Source of the DNA: Sipunculus nudus
Lineage: Eukaryota; Annelida; Sipuncula; Golfingiida; Sipunculidae
Direction of reading: 5' to 3'
Length of the DNA: 64,000 nt
NCBI GenBank assembly: GCA_026874595.1
Contig: CM049321.1
Location: 8,614,979 to 8,678,978, forward strand
Shown: positions 12,356 to 24,700 of the stretch, piece by piece
Layout: each line of letters begins with the position of its first letter
Position numbering within the stretch: position 1 is the stretch's first letter
Notes under the pieces: generated by a model
The model's database searches: none
The model's input: only the letters and a program-made list of their open reading frames with translations
Told to the model about the DNA's origin: nothing
Position numbers and translations under genes: made by a program

Positions 12356-12660
12356 GTGATGTTTATTTCACATATACGATTAACACAAGTACCATCTGTT
12401 TACGTTCTGCTCGTAATGTTTATTTCACATATACGATTGACACAGGTACAATCTGTTTACGTTCTGCTCGTAATGTTTTTTTCACATATACGATTACCAC
12501 AGGTACCATCTGTTTACGTTCTGCTCGTAATGTTTATTTCACATATACGATTACCACAGGCGCCATCTGTTTACGTTCTGCTCGTAATGTTTATTTCACA
12601 TATACGATTAACACAGGTACCATCTGTTTACGTTCTGCTCGTAATGTTTATTTCACAACT
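12356..12660 (+). repeat. 57-bp minisatellite, copy A
   Basis: Five to six nearly perfect 57-bp monomers each contain CACATATACGATTA, CACAGGTACCATCTG and TTTACGTTCTGCTCGTAA. Because 57 is a multiple of 3, two frames stay open through it and give 19-residue repeats (VYFTYTINTGTICLRSARN in one frame). I see no codon-level constraint or partner exon, so I treat it as a satellite. Degenerate relatives lie upstream, near 12060-12150 and 12300. Confidence 0.9.
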
Positions 12661-12927
12661 ATCGTCAGCACAGTATAAGTGTGTGTTTCATCATTACAAT
12701 TATCATACAGTAATTATCGCAGAGTGTCGTTGACATATATATATATATTTTAGACCCCGCAAATTGATGACTTTTGTGGGCATGTCGGGCATGAGACGGC
12801 GGGACTGGGTCAAAAGTGGTCTTAATTCACGGGTGGACACTTTACACAGTCCATCTCCAACTAAAGTGCATGTTTATGGTTCCATAAACGGTGGTCTTAT
12901 AAGACAGGTGGTTTACCAGAATTTTTC

Positions 12928-12941
12928 TACTACTACTACTA

Positions 12942-12974
<33 letters not shown>

Positions 12975-12975
12975 T
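12928..12975. repeat. (CTA)n(CA)n microsatellite, copy A
   Basis: CTA repeats run into CA repeats. Copies lie near 30009-30053 (B) and 47089-47140 (C, visibly longer). AAT-rich repeats follow within 100 bp. Confidence 0.9.
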
Positions 12976-13469
12976 ATATATTGAGAGAGAAATCAGCAAC
13001 TGCTTGAATAAGTACAGTAATCGTAATAATTATAATAATGATAATAATAATAATAATATTAGTAAAAATATGATGATCATCATCACAAACATGCTTTTAC
13101 ATAAATGCAATGATATTGTCTAAACATATGCTCTATATATGCGTGTTAATGCCTGGAAAATGCCAAAATCTGCACAAGGTGTAGTACTTATATTCTGATT
13201 CTGATAAGACTTCTTATATTCAGTACAATGTCCGTCTATAATGGCAAGACTAGGGGGAAGATAAGGCTTCTTATTAGGTTACCAAACCAGATATTCGACA
13301 TAGAAAGTAAGTCTACTTCATTTCACAAAGAAACTCCAATGATAATTGACAGTTGTTCTGTTCTCGAGAGCATGAATGAGCCTCATCCAAACTGGTTGGT
13401 CAATTTCCTTTTCCATGGACCATGCTTAACACACACGCATTGTGGAAATCTATTCAAATGTGCAATTAA
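12976..13469. other. No gene seen at right end of unit
   Basis: AAT-rich repeats are followed by unremarkable DNA up to the LINE junction. The 87-residue frame at 13228-13491 spans the junction, and its last residues change in copy C, so it is not a conserved gene. Confidence 0.6.
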
Positions 13470-14614
13470 GGACGATTTTATGCAATTCTAATAGATTTTT
13501 CCAAGCCGTTCGATTGTATTCAACATGACTTATTATTCTATATACTTCATAAATATGGCATTAGAGGAAAAATATTTAATATCCTCAAGTCAATGTACTA
13601 AAAATTACATTCTTGTGTCTTAACAAATGAAGGAGTAACTAGTTATTTTCAATGCAACGTTGGCACAAGACAAGGATGCATGATCAGTCTTTTATTTTTT
13701 ACTTTTTTATGAACGAATTTTATTTTACAATACATTTTGAGGAAGACAGTATATATATATATAGGTCAAGAACCATCTTATCTGTCAATGGTAATGTTTG
13801 CTATTGATGTGGTCTGCTTTGCAGATAAATAAATTAGAAGTATATTGTAATAATTATGGAATGAAAGTCAATGCTGAAAAAAACTAAAATAGTTGTGTTT
13901 AGAAATGGGGGAACTTTGAGAAAATATGAAAAATGGTTTTATAAAGGTAAACGCTTAGAAGTTGTCAATAATTATTAATACCTGGGAGGCACAATTACAA
14001 GCTTACTAAATTGGTCCAAGATGAAGCAGAATCTAATTTGTCAAGCAAACAAAGCTTTAATTATAATCAAACAATTTATCTCAAAATACAAGCAACGATC
14101 TATTTGTAAATCCTTCTTTCTGTTTGATAGGATGGCCCTTCCAGTTCTGTGCTATGGTAGTGAATTATGGGGTTTTGATACATGTGATAATATTGAAAAT
14201 GTACATACCAAGTTCCGTAAATATATTTTTTAAGTTAATTTGAATAAATCAGTTGTTGCAGTACTAAGAGAATGTCGGCGGTTGCTCTTGGAGATTCATT
14301 ATATAATAAGAGCTATAACTTATTTGACTAAATTGATAAATATGACAAATAATAGATAACCGAAGCAAAATAATAATAAATAACAATAAATTATATCGCT
14401 TTGATGAAGCTGGAAAACAGAACTGGACAACTAATATAAAGAAATATTATTTTCGCAAGGCTTTGGCTTTGTTTGGATTAAACAAGATGTTGGGGATGTT
14501 AAACTATTACTTTCAGTCTTGAAACAGAGATTAAATGATTCTTTATTGCAGGATTAGACGAGTAGTATATCTGATAATCGTCGATTAAACACATACTCAA
14601 CTTTTAAACTAGAA
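13470..14614 (+). pseudogene. Decayed LINE reverse transcriptase fragment (junction A/B)
   Basis: Conceptual translation gives recognisable RT blocks interrupted by stops and frameshifts. The fragment opens inside the palm with FYAILIDFSKPFDCIQHD (motif A, catalytic Asp present). It continues with YGIRGKIFNILKSMY, then GTRQGCMIS (the QG block). The YADD box is degenerate and reads FAID, so its first catalytic Asp is lost. Next come GMKVNAEK and the thumb-side stretch ALPVLCYGSELWGFD (about 14132-14179). No endonuclease or RT fingers are present, so the fragment is 5'-truncated exactly at the unit border. It cannot encode a working enzyme. The TRQGC and CYGSE signatures suggest an I/Nimb- or L1/Tx1-like clade rather than CR1, but the clade is uncertain. 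Confidence 0.85.
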
Positions 14615-15790
14615 TACGGGTAGTCGACAAGCGACTACGTGTATTCGCCACAAACAGAGGGGAACGGGTGAAGTGAGGCATGGATTGAGTGGCAAGGGGA
14701 AATAGAGTGAGGTGTGTTGCATATTAGCATGGATGTCTGCAGCCGAAATGTGTATGTAGGTTGCGCCACCTACCACAAATCCAGAAAGCTGTCCAAGTTG
14801 TACACATATGCAAAATTTTAGGCAAAAGGTCAAATCACTACATGTATTCTGAGTGATTTTATCCCACAGCAGACAAACAGAAGGACTTGTGCAAAAATGG
14901 TGACAGGTGGCACCACAAATTTTTTTGTATGATGACGAGCTATATGGGATCTATACACATGCAAAAATTTGGCCCAATCGGACGAAAGGTTCCTGAGATA
15001 TGAGCTTGGATGTCTGCAGCGTAAACTAGAATGTAGGTGGCGCCACCTGTCATAAAATCAAGAAAGCTGTCCAGGATGTATAAAACTGCAAAATTTTAGG
15101 CAGATATATCAAACCACTGCCGAGATATGAGTGACATTATCCCACGGCAGACAAACAGACGGACGCTGTGCAAAAATGGTTGCAGGTGGCCCCTCCAGTT
15201 TTGCATATGATAAAGAGCTATGCGAGATCTACACACATGCAAAATTTCGGCCCAATCGGTCAAACGGTTTCCGAGATATGAGCTTGGATGTCTACAGCGT
15301 GAACGTGAATGTAGGTGGCGCCAGCTATCATAAAATCAAGACAGCTATCCAGGATGTATACGCATGCCGAATTTCAGGTGAATTAGTCAAACCACTGCAG
15401 AGATATAAGTGATTTTAACCCAAGTCACATGAACAGATGGACACTGTGCAAACATAGTTGCAGGTGGCGCCACCATTTTTCGTGTATGTTATAAAGCTAT
15501 CCAAGGACTACATTTGTACAAAATGTTTTTCCTGATCGGTCAAACAGTTCCCGAGATATGTGGGTTTATGTATGGAAACAGACGCACAAATGGACGCTGG
15601 GCAGAGAGGAAAGGTCAGAGGTCAAAACAAAATCGGGGCGCAGCAGTTCACATGTGACCCGAACATAATCCCGGGTTTCTTAAAATTCCGCCTATCGGTT
15701 ACGAAGGAGTTCTCCGGACACCTACGCGGAGGCGGCGGCGGTCGGCTGATCCACAAAACTCTGTTACAACTCATGATACAATTAACATTA
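14615..15790 (+). repeat. 278-bp tandem repeat inserted in the LINE (junction A/B)
   Basis: The phrase GGATGTCT recurs at 14731, 15008 and 15286, a period of 277-278 bp, and a diverged fourth copy begins near 15563. Each monomer holds a GAGATATG phrase, a CCCAATCGG phrase, an AGACAAACAG phrase and often the 12-bp palindrome GGTGGCGCCACC. LINE coding similarity stops just before (YSTFKLEY) and resumes just after (TEKYLTVLQN), so this block interrupts one element. The exact borders are approximate. The open frames inside it are not supported as genes. Confidence 0.8.
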
Positions 15791-16241
15791 AACACTGAAA
15801 AATATTTAACAGTTCTACAAAATGTTAACTATAGGAAAAGTCTATCAAGACTAAGATGTTCATCACATAATTTAGAAGTAGAAAAAGGAATGCATAGTAA
15901 TATTCCATGGGATGAAAGGTTTTGTAAATATTGTCTAAGATATGGGGAAGCTGTTGTGGAAGATGAGCATCATTTTATCATGAAATGCCCATTGTATACA
16001 GACTTGAGAATCAAGTATATTGGTGATTTAAGTACATTTACATATCTGATGGCAGATAATAATACCCATACAATAAAAAATTAGCAACCTATGTACACTT
16101 TGCCTTTGTCAGGAGAGATGACGAATTGAAAGCTATCATCTAATTAATCTATTTGTTCACTTACTTATTCATCTACCAGTCAAGAAATAGATTAACTGTT
16201 TTCCATCGATGCATTGTACTACTGTTTGTTTATATGTTCAC

Positions 16242-16289
<48 letters not shown>

Positions 16290-16530
16290 GGTATTATTTA
16301 TGACCTCTAAATGAAATGAAATATGTGATTACAAAATTTCTGCTTGTGTTTAGATATTGCAAACATGGGTTTTCCATACAACATTGTGTTTTAATGCATG
16401 TTATGTTAGTTCATGTTATATTGTTACATTTTGTTATGATTCTTAACACATGCTCTTAACACATTTGTGGCACCATGGGCCTGAGGCTTTTATTTCAGAA
16501 TAAATTTGTATTCATTCATTCATTCATTCA
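15750..16530 (+). pseudogene. LINE ORF2 C-terminus, 3' UTR and tail (junction A/B)
   Basis: The open stretch to 16084 ends in a Cys/His cluster, RFCKYC...EDEHHFIMKCPLY, typical of the C-terminal region of several LINE ORF2 proteins. The preceding text YRKSLSRLRCSSHNLEVEKG fits the same family. Downstream come an (ATT)n tract (16247-16290), an AATAAA and the (ATTC)n tail (16510-16530), after which the unique part of unit B starts. The apparent start at 15560 lies in the inserted tandem repeat and is not meaningful. Confidence 0.8.
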
Positions 16531-18869
16531 TATTTTGTATGTGGCCTGCCATATTCAATGTTTAGTAGTAGAGACAAAACCACACGTCAACACAACAGCA
16601 GAAGAACTGTGCGGCTGCGTCAATACAACTTTATCGAGGCTTATATTTACAATGATGCTTCCTTAATGATTCATAATATTATTATTCATATTCCAGGCAG
16701 GTCCGATAATGAAGATAAACAGAGAATGGAATTTGATTAAAGGTACTGACCTAGGGTTAGTTATGGTGTGCTTTGTATAAAGGGCGTTCTATGTTTTTAA
16801 CACGTTAAACTCTCCGTTTGGAAATGTGGCACATGAGGACTTGAGTGATAATAATAGGTCAAAGGTTTTGATATTGATTGAAGACTTCCGTACGCTCCTT
16901 ATGCACCAAGTTTAAAACACGCGACACCCCGTTGTAATGAACTAATGGCCAGTCCTTTTTTACAATTCCCACTCTCTATATATTTCATCATAATGGTATT
17001 ATATGTAAGGTTTAGGTGTTCAAGTTAATTGGGACTTTGTGTATTCAAGTGTCAGAGATGAGCTGCCGGGCAATTACATAATGACTGTAATTGCTTAGCC
17101 TCGATTGAATGGCAACACTATTCAGTTTAATCGCACTTTCATTCAGCTCCTGTGCACATATTTTTTATTGCATCTGTTGTGACACGTCATGAAAATCCCT
17201 TATTGGCCAAATGATAGTTTATGAATCTTGCTTGAAGACATGCGATGTGCTGAGAGTCAGTTAGAAACTGGGGGCCAAGCCCTGAGCATGGGCTTGGCAG
17301 CTCCGCTGTAAATAGTTGAAATAAAGGATTTTATACATCAATAAGTAGAGACTTACAAATTTGTCGCCAATGCATCGTGGTTATGATCTCTACACCGGGA
17401 CACAAGTTCTCGTAGGTCTGATTCTTGGCCCTATACCAGAACGGGTGTTGTCAGAGGGTGTCGCCTGTTTTAAATTTGGGCTGCATGGATGCATATTGCG
17501 ATAAAACGCTATTATGTGATAGCAATTCTTTGCTCTGTGCCCTTTCTGGTATTCTTGCCCAAATAAACTTGCTATAAAAAGCAGCGGTTACACGAAAGGC
17601 TTTCTAGGACAACTGCAGTGTGTATAACCGCCGCATGAGGAGCGTAAGAAATTCGTGAACTGTGTATTCATCATGTATTTTACCGCAAGTTAGAAAGTAA
17701 ATTGTGCGTGCCGGGGCATTTAGTGTCACGTTTTCGGTGACATATTCACACGTACTGTAGAGCTCTATTCTGACAGTCTTTTACTCCTGTCCCAATTAAT
17801 ATTTTCTCAGATCCAAGAGTTTCACATTTACCTGATAATTATGTCCACAATTTGGTGAGCCAAACAGGAATCTGATAATCATGCATAGGCATCCATTCAA
17901 AGTGGATATATTAATCAAATTCCAAATGATTTTATTGTGTTTCATTATTAAGCGAACATGAAACATATTAAACACTCTCACTCAAGGACCTAGTAATGAC
18001 TATAAGGTGTAAAGACCAAACATTTATGCTGATATGTTATTTCTGATATGACATTTTATTATCATTCCACCTAATCACTTTTCTTATAAAGGTTAACTTT
18101 CCCCTTGCTATAAAATGCATATTCGACAAATAACATAATAATATAAACTTAGATTTAATCAATCATTGAACATAATGTCAAATACTTATATTTCTGTATA
18201 TGACGACAAATCGACCGGAATAGCTATGTAGAAATGTTAACTGATCAGAAATATTATCTGAAAATTATTTTATCTCAAATAAAAGCTTGAACCTTCAAAT
18301 AATATTGTTTTTGAATATTATGGAAACCGGAAATTAGGTCTCAAGAAACCTGAAATTGGGTCACTGTGATCTATATTCTTGAGTTTTGGGGTTTGTTTGT
18401 GCAACCTAGAAATAATGCAAAATACACACAAATTGCCAGATTCCTCAGGAACGGCTGGTTGGATTGTCATCAGATTTCGTGTGCTAATGAGTCTTGATGG
18501 ACTTAAGTTAATATGCATGAACAATGATGCCACCTACATTTTCTCAATTAGTTGCCTGTGCAAGGACATATTGTCAACATGCCAGTGGGCTGAGCGTCAT
18601 TACCCGTGGGTCACTTCTTTATATTTCTTTACATTTTGATTTAAAATAAACTAAAATATATTTTACTGAAATCTATGTCTCCACGCGTTATCTGCTTATA
18701 TTTTAATTCTAGAGCCTGCCGAGCATGTATCTGTTATGTACAGTTTACAGCTTTCATGCATGCATTTAAAAGTTTTCGTTATATTTGCAGGAACGTATAG
18801 TTTTTATAACGTTGTGTTATTGACATGCGGACGGGGGTTGCAGTCGGTAATAAGATATGTTGCACCTCC

Positions 18870-18924
<55 letters not shown>

Positions 18925-19544
18925 GTGCATGTGTATATATAGAGGCTTATATACAATCATTAAAGTGGACAGGCAGAGTAGATATTGAGTATGACCTGTC
19001 GCCATGATTTATGCTTGCAAGGGCGGCTACCAGTAGACTGCATTCACGTCCTTGACCTCCAAAAGGAGACTCACCCACGCGCGTTAACCGCGCGCATGGA
19101 AAAGGGCCCTTACATCGGATGTTAAGTTAAACGAAGTAAAGCGACTAATGGGTTTTCCACATATACCTAAAATATCAAAATAGCGCATAATTCAAAGCGT
19201 TTCCTTCACAAAGGTTCTTTATTAAATAAATCTGATATTCGGCGAAAACAGGGTGTGAAGGAATCATGATAGGAATTTTAAAGCTGTCAAGTGTTCCTTT
19301 CTTTTCATTTTGTAAGGTGATATTGAAAAAAAAATGGTACTCACTTAAATAGAAAATCAGTGTAATCCTTTCAATAACAATCAAAAGTCCATTAACGAAT
19401 GGAATGTGTAATATATATTTCAGTTTGAAAACAGTTGTTCAATGTTTGCATATTTGTATTCGTTTTCTGTTGTTACCTTATGGTAACATTATAAGTCTAT
19501 CTCTCTCGCTCTCGCTCTCTCTCTCCCCCTCTCTGTCTGTCTGC

Positions 19545-19588
<44 letters not shown>

Positions 19589-20427
19589 TTATATATATAC
19601 GCTGACATTGCTACTGTGTGCTTTGTGAAGTTGTCCTCTCTCCTCTGTCCTCTCCTGTATAGCAGGAGAAATAAATCAAACAAAATTTCTGATCTGTTGT
19701 GTATATTTATTATCCATTTGGTACTTAATATAAAAAAATCAGCTCTTTATTATCCAATGCCACGTTATGGTGATAGCGTTTTATTCGATTCAGAACTTTC
19801 ATGTGTTTTAGAACGACGTGAACGCAAGTTTTCGTCCAGTGGTGGAATTTAGTTTGGTCACTTACAACTACAGAACATTAAAATAAAAAAAAGTGAGTGC
19901 AAAGTATTGGAGTTTCGACTCCATATCAGTCGGCAATTATTGTTACAATATTTAGAACTCGTTTCTAAAGCGTAGCATAGCATTTTCAGCCCATATTCCA
20001 TGTCTATTACACACGTGAGTTCCAGAAAAACATAAGCGATTCCTTTAGGCAGTTATTAGCCCTGCAAACTGTTATCTGAACGAACGCTCCCAGCTTCGTA
20101 TTGTTATATTTTAATGCAAGACATTAGTAGAAACAATCTTTGCTTTTGGAATATCAGTTATAATAAGAGCGAGAGGTAGCCTAAACATGGTAACTTCAGG
20201 TATTGTTAGAAGAAGTACAAAGGAAACATATTTCTGATAATAATAACTGTCTTTAAGGGACATAATCAGGATCAACTTTATGCCTATTCGTTCGGTTTTG
20301 CTTCATGCAAAAGTTTTACAGTTATCCCATCACACAGTCTCAGTGCCTCCCATACAGCTGTTTAACACCTTATTATGCTTCTGCGTGTGAGTAAACACAG
20401 TCCACGTGTGTCTGTTTACCATAACAA

Positions 20428-20446
20428 GACCTCCTGACTGGAGGTC
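20428..20446. other. Short perfect hairpin private to B and C
   Basis: GACCTCC and GGAGGTC flank a 5-base loop. Copy A has a shorter, different sequence here (near 4024-4040), inside the patch where A diverges. Confidence 0.7.
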
Positions 20447-20576
20447 CGATTTAGCGCATGTGCGACACATCCCACACAAAGATAAGTCCAAACTAGTCCA
20501 CACATTGACCTTCATGTCCTCTGTTTGATGGGTATTATGCTCCATGGGCCGATCGTACATTCATGGTTGAACCTGT

Positions 20577-21252
20577 CACAATACATCTGTGAGATCGATT
20601 CAGGGGCCTCAGCTTAAATGACAAGCGGAGCACAGTGTGAGCCCGTGTACTTGGTATTTGGTTTAACTAACCGTTTGTTGCAAAGATCATACCATCTTAT
20701 TAAAAATGATTCAGTCCATATCAATTAAAGCGCTCTGAACTGATTGTTCATTTGATTATGTTCTGAAAATATAATTTATTAACCTCAGAAGAATCTTATT
20801 GTATTTTCTGTTTATTAAAGACAATAATCTTGCTGAAGTACTCCGTGAACAATTATTAGCTACATAAGTAAGTTTAAATTCACGGATACAGCACAGAGCT
20901 TTTGAATCATCAAGAACACAGTTACACAGTAAAGATAGATTACCACATATAAGGCTGCATATGTAACGCATATAATACATGTTAAATCATACCAATGTAT
21001 ATAATTTTTATAAAAGTTAGGTTAACCTAACAGCACGTAGTGGTGTTATGTAATTGGAGATTTTAAAAGTGTGACATCACAGGCAAAATTAAGAAATGGC
21101 TTAAATCCAGCAAAACAAGTTGTTTTTATTCTTCCCTGAAAAAAAATCCACTAACAGTGTTAGAAATACGTAGTTTTTGATGAGATATAATATTTTTAGT
21201 TACAGGGAATTTCCCTGTAGATGACGTCACTGCCGAAGTGACAATGCTCATA
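20577..21252. repeat. 676-bp block present in B and C, absent from A
   Basis: In A the sequence ACCTGT is followed by only four bases (TATT) before GATGTGCC, whereas B holds 676 bp between the same flanks. The block contains a perfect 16-bp palindrome at 21016-21031 (GTTAGGTTAACCTAAC), a 9-bp inverted repeat with a 1-base spacer at 21201-21219, and the CRE palindrome TGACGTCA at 21222-21229. No target-site duplication or coding potential is visible. A deletion in A with four filler bases is the simplest reading. Confidence 0.8.
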
Positions 21253-21511
21253 GATGTGCCAATAGTTTTTCAACAAATTACACAACATCATGTTTTTAAG
21301 GAAAAACTAATAGAAAAATAAAATGTTTTTCCTCGACGAATTGGGTTCAAATTATGTCAAATCTATATTAATATTTTTTCATAGGCTATTGTGTTATATG
21401 ATAATATTATGAGATTTGGAATACGTTTGCTTGACCTAAATAAAAAGGTTTAAATTTACATTGCGAGGCAGCGCTCAGTCGATTGTAAGGATAAATTGAA
21501 ATTAACCTTAC

Positions 21512-21718
21512 GATTATACCACCTCATATCCCAGCTCAAATTTGGTTTGAAACACCTCCCCAACGAATTGTTGTCATTTGACAAACGGAACATATAGAGA
21601 CGAGAATTAATTGAACAAAACCCAAGACCAGAGCTTGTTTGCTGGAATAGTTCTCCCGACGGCCGCTAGATAACGGTACCACTGTCGCCGCCACAGGTTG
21701 GTTTTGAGAATGTTGCAT
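21512..21718 (-). pseudogene. MS4A-like first coding exon, dead (copy B)
   Basis: It has the same 207-nt exon, donor and two TGA codons as copy A. Inactivation therefore came before the tandem amplification. Confidence 0.85.
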
Positions 21719-24700
21719 TTTCCTGCAGCCTTTGCCTGAATTACACTACGAGGAGCCTTTAATTAAAGTATCATATGCATATATAAATAGAGAGAGGGAG
21801 TCGATAAACACTTGATGAACAGGCATTCTAAGTCACTAGCTGATAAGCCCGGTAATTTGGCTTTTCATCGGGGTAGAAGGACGTATTAATTGAGATGAGG
21901 AATGTTGGATCAAATTTTTATTCTAAACGTTAAAATAAAATACAGAATTTCAGTGGGACACTCAATCAAATTTGTACAAATATTTTTACATTTTTTGTGG
22001 AGATATTCATACATCGGTCAGTAGTAATGTTTATATTTGCGTATCGGAATGGGACGCGGAGGCATTCAGTTTTTCTTTGAAGATCTTTGAATGGTTACAT
22101 ATATTATTATTGTAAGACAAAAAAGGATAGATTGATGTAAGGTAGCTCGATTTAATCGGACTCAAAATTATTAAGCCCTCTCATAAATGGCAAGTCTTAA
22201 TATTATACAGAGTCCAATTAAATGTGCATGTCTATAAGAAATGAGTGCCAATTGGACTGAGAGTCATATGTTTTTCACATTTTCTGACCATACAAGTGGG
22301 TAAGTGATTTAGTTGAATGTCAAGCCAAACATGCTAAAAACCATCACTGATAACAGGGGTTATTCATATGCAAAATAGACCTTAATCCTGCGATGTGAAT
22401 AACCAAATGACCAAGCCTCGACGCAGGCTTTCCGGTCTTTGCCGAAGGCGGTTCGGCTGTTTTCGGTGGTAACCTTCACGCAGTTTTAAAACTAGGCAAA
22501 ACCACTCAAACATGATGTACTTTAAAAATTGTTTATTCTTATCGATGAGGTCATTGCGGGAACAATAACCATTAAAATGAGGTAAAGCACGGTGTCATAC
22601 GCAACGCGATTTCAAAGAAAATTAAAGAAAAAAGTGCATGGACAAACTTTCTTTTATAAACATAAGATTAGAGTGCAAGGCCAACTTCAACAGGGCCTTA
22701 AATGATCCACGTGTTTGTTTACTTATTATTATCTTAACCTATCCTTAGGGGGAGATATTTTTTTTGTCGTTATTCTTTTTTTTCATTTTCTTCTTCCTCC
22801 TCTTCTCATTATTATTATTCTACCACTGTCTTTATCTAATTTTATTAATTCTTACCCAGGATGTACCTTACTCTGATCCAAAAACTTGTAACCCAGTTTA
22901 AGAGATCTTGACCTATGACCTGATTACCATCATCTGAATTTACTTATGTGCAATGTTATGAGATAAGTGCCTCAGCACATTAGACTAGACTACCTTTTCA
23001 CATAAATCACATAAACGTGAGTCACCATTTTCACTTAATCCATAAAACTAGAAAATCACATTTCAGTTATATTTCACAGAATTATAGTTATAATTAAATA
23101 ATCTCATCAAAAAGAAACACTAATGCCCCATAAAGTTCAAGGTCACAGTAGAGGACAAAAGGTCAAAATTTAGATTTTTCTTTAACTAGTTAAGATATCA
23201 AGCTTATGTAATTACTGTCTGTTAACAAAAATCCTTCGATTTAGCTAATGTGTGATTCCGCTAACAGAGCAAATGGCTAAAGGCTGAGACTCTGTCATAT
23301 AACAATTGCAAGAGGTCTAGTTACATTTAAATTAAAACCAGCATAACACATGAGACTGCAGAGTGGCTTGATCGCCGGGTAAGAAAGCTGTCTACCCCTC
23401 ACTCCCACAACTGACACACCCTTTCTTCTTCTTTGTCTGTTTCTTATTCAGTGGGGATATTCTGTTTGTCTTCATTTTTATGTCATATTGCCTTGCGTTC
23501 ATTCAGAAATATTCTTCTCTTTAGATTCTCATTTTTCTGATATGTGACAAAGGTTCACAGATTCAAACGTGGCATATCATCCGTTTTGGTTGTATGTAAT
23601 GGGTCTTTGGTTATATGACATGAATTTATATTATAAATACATGAACATACATCAGCACTAACTCTGCCGAATGACCCAAGAAACCATGCGTTATATTTTT
23701 CTCCTATTAAGATTCTGGCAAGACCAAATGAGTAAGCATTATAAAATGGAGGATACCTCTACTGAAAAAAAAACTATTAAGGAAGTAGGATTAGACCAAA
23801 TATTCCATTAGCGAGAAGAAAAAGTCCTTAATATAGATCCAAAACGCTGTCTAATGTGGTCATAAACCGAAATTGATTTCTGGAGATGAGCATACAGGCC
23901 AAGATGAGTTCTGTAAATAACATAACATGAAGATATTTACCCCCCCCCCCCCACCACCACAAAACATATTAAAAATTATGTTTATATATTAAACTAAAAG
24001 TAGACAACCTACCATTATTTTATAGAGGACCGAACAAAATGTCGTATATACCAGTATGGTATACTGTCTGTTCTACCATTTTACTTTCGCCTCCTTGTAT
24101 GTGTGTGGCGTTAAATAATTAACTAGATGGTATAGTCTCTACGCTTGATAAACGTATGCTGTTTACCTATTAACCTGTTAACCTATGCTGTTTGTAATAT
24201 ATATTTATTTTACGTGGATAGCACACAGACATAAAGATCAACAGGCAATCTCCACGCTATAATAAAGTAATTTAAGTGTGATGCTTGCAATGGTTAACTG
24301 TATATAGTGTTAGGAGAGATTATTTGTTTTTATTTGTTTTCATTTACGTTTTATATCACGGGCAAAGTTTGTCTCAACAGATTGCCAGGCCTGTTGATGT
24401 TTGCAGCTTTTTATGAGCACCTCCTTGGGTATACAAAACAAAACAGATTAGAAATGGAGCCTTAATTTCTTCGTTTTATAATTCTTTACCGTCAATAAGT
24501 AACTCCCCTTTACACTTGGGTTAAGAGGATGCACTTTAATGCTTGAGACTTTTATTTGTGAGATCTCAGATTGAAGAACAGTCAGAACGAAACTCATACC
24601 CACACTTTTTTTTCATCATAGGCCTTACCCACTACACCAAACATGGTTTGCATTTTTAATTTTTGAACATATACACATTGACAGGAGTCATGTAACCAAA

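Larger units (their letters stand above)
1..13469. repeat. 17-kb tandem unit, copy A (left end outside window)
   Basis: Copy A matches B and C base for base over long stretches. The first base of the window corresponds to 16341 and 33422. Net, A is about 740 bp shorter than B between roughly 2030 and 4450. This is mainly because it lacks a 63-bp and a 676-bp segment, and it also shows extra substitutions around 3590-4165. Elsewhere differences are isolated, for example a T instead of G near 654 and a missing 9-10-bp duplication near 117. Bases 1-183 are the 3' end of a LINE belonging to the preceding junction. The left border of the array is not in the window. Confidence 0.95.

Noticed and set aside
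8530-12660. A CRISPR array
   Set aside because: The repeats are imperfect contiguous minisatellites without unique spacers, in an animal-type genome.
12271-12678. A 135-residue frame with 19-residue repeats as a protein-coding gene
   Set aside because: It is produced by a 57-bp minisatellite whose length is a multiple of 3. A second frame is equally open, and there is no start context, partner exon or family resemblance.
13228-13491. An 87-residue frame as a conserved gene
   Set aside because: Its end crosses the LINE junction in A and B and is different in C. No motif was recognised.
15131-15412. A 93-residue frame and the start at 15560 as genes
   Set aside because: They lie in the 278-bp tandem repeat. 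Only the LINE C-terminal portion downstream has family similarity.
20330-20560. A 76-residue minus-strand frame (also 37408-37638)
   Set aside because: It is broken in copy A, has no recognisable domain, and is not supported by splice sites or similarity to the MS4A exons.
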